Shown: one piece after another, positions 42,647 through 49,524 of the stretch
Layout of the letters: each line of letters opens with the position of its first letter
Position numbering within the stretch: position 1 is the first letter of the stretch
DNA from: Neisseria lactamica
Lineage (GTDB): Bacteria > Pseudomonadota > Gammaproteobacteria > Burkholderiales > Neisseriaceae
Assembly: GCF_901482445.1 (NCBI RefSeq)
Contig: NZ_LR590477.1
Coordinates: 62,001-126,000 of the forward strand
Length of the DNA: 64,000 bases
Direction of reading: 5' to 3'
Translations under genes and position numbers: made by a program
The notes under the pieces: model-generated
What the model saw: the letters and a program-made list of their open reading frames with translations, nothing else
What the model was told of the DNA's origin: nothing
Databases searched by the model: none

Positions 42647-43359
42647 GGGGCTGTACTAGATTAGCAGATATGTTACCCTCAAAGTATGAAGATAACACAC
42701 TGCAAATTAAAGAAAAAAGTACAGAAAGAACTGCTCCGTTTTTTTGTGCTGGAAGTTACCGCCCGTTCTGCCGCCGATATTTTGGGTATCCATCCCAATT
42801 CGGCAGCACTGTTCTACCGTAAAATCCGCACGGTTATCAATTATCATTTGGCCTTGGCTGCCGATGAGGTTTTTGAGGGCCCTGTCGAGCTGGACGAAAG
42901 CTATTTCGGCGGACGGCGTAAAGGCAGACGTGGTCGCGGTGCGGCAGGAAAAGTGGTTGTCTTCAGCATTCTGAAACGCAACGGACGGGTCTATACCGTT
43001 ATCGTAGATAATGCCAAGTCTGAAACGTTACTCCCTGTCATCAAAAAGAAAATCATGCCGGACAGTATTGTTTATACCGATAGTCTGAGCAGCTACGACA
43101 AGTTGGACGTGAGCGGTTTTATCCATTACCGTATCAACCATTCCAAGGAATTTGCAGACCGTCAAAACCACATTAACGGCATTGAGAACTTTTGGAATCA
43201 GTCAAAACGCGTCTTGCGAAAATACAACGGAATCGATCGTAAATCTTTCCCGCTGTTCTTGAAAGAATGCGAATTTCGATTTAACTTCGGCACACCGTCC
43301 CGGCAGCTAAAAATCCTACGGGATTGGTGTGGAATTTAGGGCTAATCTAGTACAGCCCC
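42647..43359 (+). mobile_element. Intact IS1016-like (IS1595 family) insertion sequence
   Basis: The element is 713 bp with perfect 19-bp terminal inverted repeats (GGGGCTGTACTAGATTAGC at 42647-42665 and its complement at 43341-43359). An 8-bp target duplication AAATATTA flanks it at 42639-42646 and 43360-43367. Intact ends, duplication and transposase mark it as a recent insertion. It lies 99 bp upstream of cas1. Confidence 0.95.
42686..43339 (+). CDS. IS1016-like transposase (ISXO2 DDE type)
   Basis: The 217-residue transposase has an N-terminal helix-turn-helix-like region (ARSAADILGIHPNSAALFYR) and the ISXO2-like catalytic domain with VELDESYFGGRRKGRRGRG (first Asp), SIVYTDSLSSYDKLDV (second) and NHINGIENFWNQSKRVLRKY (third acidic position and conserved N-x-x-E). 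No frameshift is present, so the element may be mobile. In Haemophilus and Neisseria IS1016 relatives flank virulence and capsule regions. Confidence 0.93.
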   Translation: MKITHCKLKKKVQKELLRFFVLEVTARSAADILGIHPNSAALFYRKIRTVINYHLALAADEVFEGPVELDESYFGGRRKGRRGRGAAGKVVVFSILKRNGRVYTVIVDNAKSETLLPVIKKKIMPDSIVYTDSLSSYDKLDVSGFIHYRINHSKEFADRQNHINGIENFWNQSKRVLRKYNGIDRKSFPLFLKECEFRFNFGTPSRQLKILRDWCGI

Positions 43360-43458
43360 AAATATTATCAGTTGTCGGTGCTTTCGACATTGCATCGGCA
43401 GATTTCACCCGTCCCAAACCATCTGTTTAGAAATGCAATAAAAATGAAGGAGTACCTT

Positions 43459-44472
43459 ATGCGCAAACTGCAAAACACGCTGTATATCACCACGCAAGGC
43501 AGCTATCTGCATAAGGAGCGGGAAACGCTGGTGGTGGAGCAGGAACGTAAGAAGGTGGCGCAATTGCCGGTGCATTCCATCGGGCATATTTTCTGTTTCG
43601 GCAACGTGCTGGTGTCGCCGTTTTTGCTGGGGTTTTGCGGCGAGAATAATGTGAATCTGGCGTTTTTTACCGAAAACGGACGTTTCTTGGGGCGGTTGCA
43701 GGGGCGGCAAAGCGGCAATGTGCTGCTGCGTCGGGCGCAGTATCGGATGTCGGAACAAAATCCCGTGCCGATTGCGCGCAATATCATCGCGGCGAAGATT
43801 CAAGCAGGCAAACGGGTGCTTCAGCGGCAGATTCGCAACCACGGCGGCAATGCGGACATTCAGACGGCGGTTGCCGCGCTGAATTTCTCTTTGCAGCAGT
43901 TGAAACGGGCAGACAGTTTGGATTTGATACGCGGGATTGAAGGAGATGCGGCGGCACGTTACTTCGGCGTGTTCGGGCAGTTGGTTAAGGCAGAAAGCGG
44001 GTTTGCTTTTGACGGAAGAAACCGTCGCCCGCCAAGAGATGGTGTCAATGCGCTGCTTTCTTTCCTATACAGTATTTTGGGCAAGGACATCAGCGGTGCG
44101 TTGCAAGGCGTGGGGCTGGACCCGCAGGTGGGTTTTCTGCACGCCGACCGACCCGGGCGCGACAGCCTTGCACAGGATATTTTGGAAGAGTTCCGCGCGT
44201 GGTGGGCGGACAGGCTGGTACTGTCGCTGATTAACCGCGGGCAAATCAAGCCGCAGGATTTTGTCGTCGGGGCAAGCGGGGCAGTGAGCTTAAAAGCCGA
44301 TGCGCGCAAACTTTTGTTCCAGTCTTTGCAGGCGAAAAAGCAGGAAAAAATCACCCATCCGTTTTTGGGCGAAGAAGTGGAAATCGGTTTGCTGCCTTAT
44401 ATTCAAGCTATGCTTTTGGCGCGGCATCTGCGCGGAGATTTGGCGGCATATCCGCCGTTTTTGATGAGGTAG
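43459..44472 (+). CDS. cas1: CRISPR-associated endonuclease Cas1, type I-C
   Basis: Cas1 with Cas2 integrates new spacers. The 337-residue protein resembles the subtype I-C (Dvulg) form: LQNTLYITTQGSYLHKERET at the start and LPVHSIGHIFCFGNVLVSPF after it. Likely catalytic residues are Glu161 (IRGIEGDAAARYF), His228 (GFLHADRPGRDSLA) and an Asp at 235 or 240. AGGAG lies 7 nt before the ATG at 43459. cas4, normally directly upstream in I-C loci, is missing; an IS element sits there instead. Confidence 0.95.
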   Translation: MRKLQNTLYITTQGSYLHKERETLVVEQERKKVAQLPVHSIGHIFCFGNVLVSPFLLGFCGENNVNLAFFTENGRFLGRLQGRQSGNVLLRRAQYRMSEQNPVPIARNIIAAKIQAGKRVLQRQIRNHGGNADIQTAVAALNFSLQQLKRADSLDLIRGIEGDAAARYFGVFGQLVKAESGFAFDGRNRRPPRDGVNALLSFLYSILGKDISGALQGVGLDPQVGFLHADRPGRDSLAQDILEEFRAWWADRLVLSLINRGQIKPQDFVVGASGAVSLKADARKLLFQSLQAKKQEKITHPFLGEEVEIGLLPYIQAMLLARHLRGDLAAYPPFLMR

Positions 44473-44478
44473 CCGGGT

Positions 44479-44512
44479 ATGCCGTCTGAACGCAACCGGC
44501 TTCAGACGGCAT
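44479..44512. terminator. DUS inverted pair between cas1 and cas2
   Basis: ATGCCGTCTGAA (44479-44490) and its reverse complement (44501-44512) make a 12-bp stem in the 54 bp between the cas1 stop and cas2 start. No T-run follows; GGAGGG, the cas2 ribosome site, begins directly after it. It may attenuate transcription into cas2 or act only as an uptake signal. Confidence 0.7.
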
Positions 44513-44526
44513 GGAGGGACAAGAAA

Positions 44527-44820
44527 ATGCTGATGTTGATAACTTATGATATTTCGTTGGAAAATGCCGAAGGGCAGGCAAGGCTGCGGCGCGTAGCGAA
44601 ACTGTGCCAAGACTACGGCGTGCGCGTGCAGTATTCCGTGTTCGAATGCGACATCGCACCCGACCAATGGGTAGTTTTAAAAGACAAACTTTTAAAAACC
44701 TACAACCCCGAAACAGACAGCCTGCGCTTTTACCACCTGGGCAGCAAATGGCGGCGCAAAGTGGAGCATCACGGCGCAAAACCGGCGGTCGATATATTTA
44801 AGGACACGCTGATTGTGTGA
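44527..44820 (+). CDS. cas2: CRISPR-associated protein Cas2, type I-C
   Basis: Cas2 dimerises and bridges two Cas1 dimers in spacer integration. The 97-residue ferredoxin-fold protein begins MLMLITYDISLENAEGQARL with the conserved Asp8, and has RVQYSVFECDIAPDQWVVLK and the C-terminal strand typical of family I-C. GGAGGG at 44513-44518 is 8 nt before the ATG at 44527. A second ATG two codons on is possible. The upstream in-frame extension to 44479 is a translated DUS. Confidence 0.95.
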   Translation: MLMLITYDISLENAEGQARLRRVAKLCQDYGVRVQYSVFECDIAPDQWVVLKDKLLKTYNPETDSLRFYHLGSKWRRKVEHHGAKPAVDIFKDTLIV

Positions 44821-45009
44821 ATCGCCAACCTGTTGTTCCCATAAAAATGCGGCAGGGTTGGCGAATCTGGGTTGTTCTTTAACAATCAGGATATTGCAAA
44901 TGTGGATATGGCGGATAAGGCTGTGCTATACTCATGTTTGTGCTTTTTTCGGGAGTTTGGCGAAGTCGGGGCTGCGAAGCCTGATGTAGTAAGGCTTTCG
45001 GAAGAGGCT
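44821..45009 (+). promoter_or_regulatory. CRISPR leader with extended -10 promoter
   Basis: The 189 bp between cas2 and the first repeat contain a hairpin (CGCCAACCTG with CAGGGTTGGCG, 44823-44863, one bulge), which may end the cas transcript. TGCTATACT (44924-44932) is an extended -10 element without a good -35 and would start array transcription about 70 nt before repeat 1. A leader on the cas2 side and the GTTGAAAC repeat end both support rightward transcription. Confidence 0.65.
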
Positions 45010-47033
45010 TCAGCCGCCTCTAGGCGGCTGTGTGTTGAAACCAGAAAAAAGAGAAATAATCAATAACATTTTCAAGTCAGCCGCCTCTAGGCGGCTGTGT
45101 GTTGAAACAGTAGTAGAGCTGCCAAATGCGTTGCCTTGGGAGCTCAGCCGCCTCTAGGCGGCTGTGTGTTGAAACTTAGGGACGAAATATATAAGATACT
45201 ACTTTAATTTCAGCCGCCTCTAGGCGGCTGTGTGTTGAAACAATTTTAGCCGCCCCGCAAACCTAGAGGAGCAAGCTCAGCCGCCTCTAGGCGGCTGTGT
45301 GTTGAAACTATAGATTGGTTGTCATTCACGATGCACGAAGATTCAGCCGCCTCTAGGCGGCTGTGTGTTGAAACCGCCAGCAGTTCGGTGGCGCGTTGCT
45401 CAATACGGGTCAGCCGCCTCTAGGCGGCTGTGTGTTGAAACCCGCCACAAATACCACCACCGCCTCGCTGCCCACTCAGCCGCCTCTAGGCGGCTGTGTG
45501 TTGAAACAACGAAATCAACAATTATCTCGGCGGCTTTGGTATCAGCCGCCTCTAGGCGGCTGTGTGTTGAAACTTTGCCAGTCAAACAATGTTGGCAGTG
45601 GTGGGCGTCAGCCGCCTCTAGGCGGCTGTGTGTTGAAACCGGCGCGGGAATGGGTGCCGGGCGGAAATATTTGTCAGCCGCCTCTAGGCGGCTGTGTGTT
45701 GAAACGTATTGAAGAAACCGGTTACAGATACGCAGCAAACTCAGCCGCCTCTAGGCGGCTGTGTGTTGAAACCATGAAAAAACCTTTTTCGATAAATACG
45801 GCGTTCTCAGCCGCCTCTAGGCGGCTGTGTGTTGAAACTAGCACTAGAAGTTGATTTAAGCGTCTTTAAAGGCTCAGCCGCCTCTAGGCGGCTGTGTGTT
45901 GAAACGATACGGGGGCGGTAGTCGTCCTCTGTTAAATAGGTCAGCCGCCTCTAGGCGGCTGTGTGTTGAAACAGCGCAGCCGTAGTCAACGCAGCGGCAG
46001 CCAAGGTCAGCCGCCTCTAGGCGGCTGTGTGTTGAAACATCAAGCCCTATATCCAAGAAACAATAAACCACTTCAGCCGCCTCTAGGCGGCTGTGTGTTG
46101 AAACACACATGCAAAGCAGCTTGTAGCCTATCTAGGACTCAGCCGCCTCTAGGCGGCTGTGTGTTGAAACAAAAAACCATACCGACCCCCACGGCGCAGC
46201 AGGAATCAGCCGCCTCTAGGCGGCTGTGTGTTGAAACAGTTGACGGCGTATGCCCCGAACCTAAAAGCGTATCAGCCGCCTCTAGGCGGCTGTGTGTTGA
46301 AACCTTGTCTTAATAGTAACAACTGCATTGAGACCGTATCAGCCGCCTCTAGGCGGCTGTGTGTTGAAACTTTTTGAACAACGTTTTAAAAACAACAGAG
46401 CAGGATCAGCCGCCTCTAGGCGGCTGTGTGTTGAAACCGTCTTCGCCGCGCTGAAAAACGCTTATTTCGCCTCAGCCGCCTCTAGGCGGCTGTGTGTTGA
46501 AACCATAATCGGCGGTTTTGTTCGATGCTCCGCTTGGATCAGCCGCCTCTAGGCGGCTGTGTGTTGAAACGTTCCGTGGTCGGCAATCTGTCCCTGATTG
46601 TAGATCAGCCGCCTCTAGGCGGCTGTGTGTTGAAACGTCCCATTTATAGTCGGAATTTGTCCTATCATAGTCAGCCGCCTCTAGGCGGCTGTGTGTTGAA
46701 ACAATAGATACAATCGAGCATCGGGGCGACGCATAATCAGCCGCCTCTAGGCGGCTGTGTGTTGAAACAACAAAACCAACCAACGAGTGTGCGGCATATC
46801 GGTCAGCCGCCTCTAGGCGGCTGTGTGTTGAAACAAAATAACCTTTGAAAGGCAGAAACATGAACAAGCTCAGCCGCCTCTAGGCGGCTGTGTGTTGAAA
46901 CAGACGCACGCCCGAAGCATCAACGGCTTGGAGGCTCAGCCGCCTCTAGGCGGCTGTGTGTTGAAACCGACAGACGGGGAAGCACCGCCCCCCAGTGTCC
47001 CTCAGCCGCCTCTAGGCGGCTGTGTGTTGAAAC
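45010..47033 (+). CRISPR. Type I-C CRISPR array, 31 repeats and 30 spacers
   Basis: I count 31 copies of a 32-bp repeat at 45010, 45077, 45144, 45210 and so on to 47002, separated by 30 unique spacers of 34 or 35 bp. The repeat contains the palindrome AGCCGCC-TCTA-GGCGGCT and ends TGTGTTGAAAC; size, fold and 3' end match subtype I-C repeats, whose hairpin is cut by Cas5. Every copy, including the last, appears identical by eye. No cas5 is visible to process the transcript. Short frames across the array are artefacts of the repeat. Confidence 0.98.
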
Positions 47034-47038
47034 GGCGA

Positions 47039-47074
47039 GGACGACATCCGCTTCCTGCGGGAACTGGGTTTGTA
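47039..47074 (+). repeat. Right 36-bp direct repeat of the island (duplicated era 3' end)
   Basis: Identical to 41530-41565, it begins 5 bp after the last CRISPR repeat. Here it is detached from era; the stop codon reads TAA instead of TAG because the next base differs. Confidence 0.95.
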
Positions 47075-47135
47075 AACCTTTAAAGGACAATCTGATTCCC
47101 CTACGGCTTCAAACCCTGTCGGGGCCGACGCAAAA

Positions 47136-47165
47136 ATGCCGTCTGAACTTGGTTTTAGACGGCAT
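47136..47165. terminator. DUS-type hairpin between the island and lbpB
   Basis: ATGCCGTCTGAA (47136-47147) pairs imperfectly with TTTAGACGGCAT (47154-47165), then TTTTG. It is placed like the terminator of an era copy that ended at 47075. Confidence 0.75.
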
Positions 47166-47225
47166 TTTGTTTTAATCGGGAATATCTTTGTTAAAAAACG
47201 GCTTGATGTTATCTGCACATATTAA

Positions 47226-47244
47226 TATAATGATAATTATTATT
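47226..47244 (+). promoter_or_regulatory. Fur box upstream of lbpBA
   Basis: TATAATGATAATTATTATT matches 16 of 19 positions of the Fur consensus GATAATGATAATCATTATC. It lies 24 bp before the lbpB start and overlaps the likely promoter, so iron would repress the operon. Confidence 0.85.
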
Positions 47245-47268
47245 AATCAAATATGGAAAATAGTAGGG

Positions 47269-49524
47269 ATGTGTAAACCGAATTATGGCGGCATCGCCTT
47301 ATTGCCCTTACTTTTGGCATCTTGTATCGGCGGCAATTTCGGCGTGCAGCCTGTTGCCGAACCAACGCCGACCGAGCAAACCCCGGCAGGTTTCAAACCG
47401 TCCAATCCTGCGGATAAGCCCGCTCCGGCTCCTGCCAAACCTTCTAAAGAAACCACGCCGGTCAACCAGCCCGCCGTTGGTGCGGCAATGCGGCTGCCAA
47501 GGCGGAATATCGCTTCCTATAAAAAAGACGGTACGGAAATTCCCGACAAGCATCAGGCAGAGGAGTATCTGCCGCTCAAAGAGGAGGATATCCTGTTTTT
47601 GGACGGTACGCCGCAAGAACAGGCCGATAAACTTAAAAAGAAAATCAACGAACGGTATCCTGATGTGAAGGTTATCACATCGCAAAAAGAAGAAGAAAAA
47701 TATCAATATCAATTTGTCCGTGCGGGCTATGTGTTTACCAAGGCGGAAGGAAAGGAGAATGAAAAAGAAAAGACTTCTGATGGTAAGGAGTTTGTTAACC
47801 GATTTAGTTATGACGGTTTTGTATATTATTCCGGAGAACATCCTTCCCAATCTTTACCGAGCGCGGGAACGGTGCAATATTCCGGTAACTGGCAATATAT
47901 GACCGATGCCAAACGTCATCGGACAGGTAAGGCGGTTTCCAGTATGGATTTGGGTTATACCACATATTATGGTAATGAAATTGGGGCAGCTTCTTATGAG
48001 GCTAGGGATGCCGACGACAGGGAAAAGCATCCTGCTGAATATACGGTTGATTTTGATAACAAAACCCTGAATGGCAAGCTGATTAAAAATCAGTATGTGC
48101 AAAATAAAAGTAATCCAAATGAGCCCAAAAAACCGCTGACCATTTACAACATTACCGCAACATTGGACGGCAACCGCTTTACCGGCAGTGCCAGTGTCAA
48201 TCCTGATTTAGCGAAAAACCATGCCAATAAGGAGCATTTGTTTTTCCATACCAATGCTGATCAGCGGCTTGAGGGCGGTTTTTTCGGCGATAAGGGAGAA
48301 GAGCTTGCCGGACGGTTTATCAGTAACGACAACAGCGTATTTGGCGTATTCGCAGGCAAACAAAAAACAGACGCATCAGGCACAAATCCTGCTATGCCGT
48401 CTGGAAAACACACCAAAATCTTGGATTCTCTGAAAATTTCCGTTGACGAGGCAAGTGATAACAATCCCCGCCCGTTTGCCATTTCCTCTATGCCCGATCT
48501 TGGTCATCCCGACAAACTTCTTGTCGAAGGGCGTGAAATTCCTTTGGTAAACCAAGAACAAATCATCAATCTTGCCGACGGCAGGAAAATGACCGTCCGT
48601 GCTTGTTGCGATTTTCTGACCTATGTGAAACTCGGACGGATAAAAACCGACCGCCCGGCAAGTAAACCAAAGGCGCAGGATGAAGAGGAGGGCGAAGAGG
48701 ATTCGAGTATTGATAAAGGCGAAGAAGGCGAAGACGAAATCGGCGATGAAGAAGGTAGCACGGAAGACGAAGCCGTAGAAGACGAAGGCAGCGAAGAAGA
48801 CGAAGTTTCCGAAGATGATAACGGCGAAAACGAAGAAGCTGATGAAGAGGAAATCGAAGAAGAGGAGGGCGAAGAAGCTGAAGAATCCGAAGAAGAATCG
48901 CCGGCAGGAGAAGGCGGCGGCGGTTCAGACGGCATCCCGCACGTTCCGGAAGCCCCTAAAGGCAGGGACATCGACCTCTTTTTAAAAGGCATCCGCACGG
49001 CAGAAGCCGAGATTCCAAAAACCGGAACGGCGCATTATACCGGCACTTGGGAAGCGCGTATCGGCAAACCCATTCAATGGGATAATCAGGCGGATAAAGC
49101 GGCAAAAGCAGAGTTTGATGTTGATTTTGGCGGGAAATCGATTTCCGGAACGCTGACGGAGAAAAACGGTGTAGAACCTGCTTTCCATATTGAAAACGGC
49201 AAGATTGAGGGCAACGGTTTCTACGCAACAGCACGCACTCGGGATAACGGCATCAATCTTTCGGGAAATGGTTCGACCGACCCCAAAACCTTCCAAGCTA
49301 GTGATCTTCGTGTAGAAGGAGGATTTTACGGCCCGCAGGCGGCGGAATTGGGCGGCACTATTTTCAATAAGGATGAGAAATCTCTTGACATAACTGAAGA
49401 TATTGAAAATGAAGTTGAAAATGAAGTTGAAGCTGGTGTTGGCGAACAGTTAGAACCTGAAGCTAAACCCCAATTCGGCGTGGTATTCGGCGCGAAGAAA
49501 GATAATAAAGAGGTGGAAAAATGA
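47269..49524 (+). CDS. lbpB: Lactoferrin-binding protein B, surface lipoprotein
   Basis: LbpB is the outer-membrane lipoprotein that captures human lactoferrin and protects the cell from lactoferricin. The start at 47269 gives a 751-residue precursor with lipobox LLASC at Cys19. Two similar lobes each carry a TbpB-type barrel motif (VQYSGNWQY with GGFFGDKGEELAGRF in the N-lobe, and AHYTGTWEARI with GGFYGPQAAELGGTIF in the C-lobe). A polyacidic tract of about 80 residues (about 465-550, mostly Glu and Asp) is typical of LbpB and ends at a coding DUS (GGSDGIPHV, 48933-48944). The stop overlaps lbpA by 4 bp. Confidence 0.95.
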   Translation: MCKPNYGGIALLPLLLASCIGGNFGVQPVAEPTPTEQTPAGFKPSNPADKPAPAPAKPSKETTPVNQPAVGAAMRLPRRNIASYKKDGTEIPDKHQAEEYLPLKEEDILFLDGTPQEQADKLKKKINERYPDVKVITSQKEEEKYQYQFVRAGYVFTKAEGKENEKEKTSDGKEFVNRFSYDGFVYYSGEHPSQSLPSAGTVQYSGNWQYMTDAKRHRTGKAVSSMDLGYTTYYGNEIGAASYEARDADDREKHPAEYTVDFDNKTLNGKLIKNQYVQNKSNPNEPKKPLTIYNITATLDGNRFTGSASVNPDLAKNHANKEHLFFHTNADQRLEGGFFGDKGEELAGRFISNDNSVFGVFAGKQKTDASGTNPAMPSGKHTKILDSLKISVDEASDNNPRPFAISSMPDLGHPDKLLVEGREIPLVNQEQIINLADGRKMTVRACCDFLTYVKLGRIKTDRPASKPKAQDEEEGEEDSSIDKGEEGEDEIGDEEGSTEDEAVEDEGSEEDEVSEDDNGENEEADEEEIEEEEGEEAEESEEESPAGEGGGGSDGIPHVPEAPKGRDIDLFLKGIRTAEAEIPKTGTAHYTGTWEARIGKPIQWDNQADKAAKAEFDVDFGGKSISGTLTEKNGVEPAFHIENGKIEGNGFYATARTRDNGINLSGNGSTDPKTFQASDLRVEGGFYGPQAAELGGTIFNKDEKSLDITEDIENEVENEVEAGVGEQLEPEAKPQFGVVFGAKKDNKEVEK

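Noticed and set aside
45042..47001. Self-targeting spacers against this window
   Set aside because: I saw no spacer copy elsewhere in the window by eye; the check was not exhaustive.
45010..47033. Neisserial type II-C (Cas9) array
   Set aside because: The repeat is 32 bp with an internal palindrome, not the 36-bp II-C repeat, spacers are 34-35 bp rather than 30, and cas1/cas2 are of the I-C type; no cas9 or tracrRNA is seen.
41530..47074. Classical attL/attR of an integrative element
   Set aside because: The 36-bp repeats look like att sites, but no integrase, excisionase or tRNA target is present, so I call them a duplicated era tail only.
45365..47083. Several open frames of 60-150 codons on both strands with repeated QPPLGGCVLK or SAASRRLCVET units
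   Set aside because: They are translations of the CRISPR repeat every 66-67 bp with no ribosome sites; not protein repeats.
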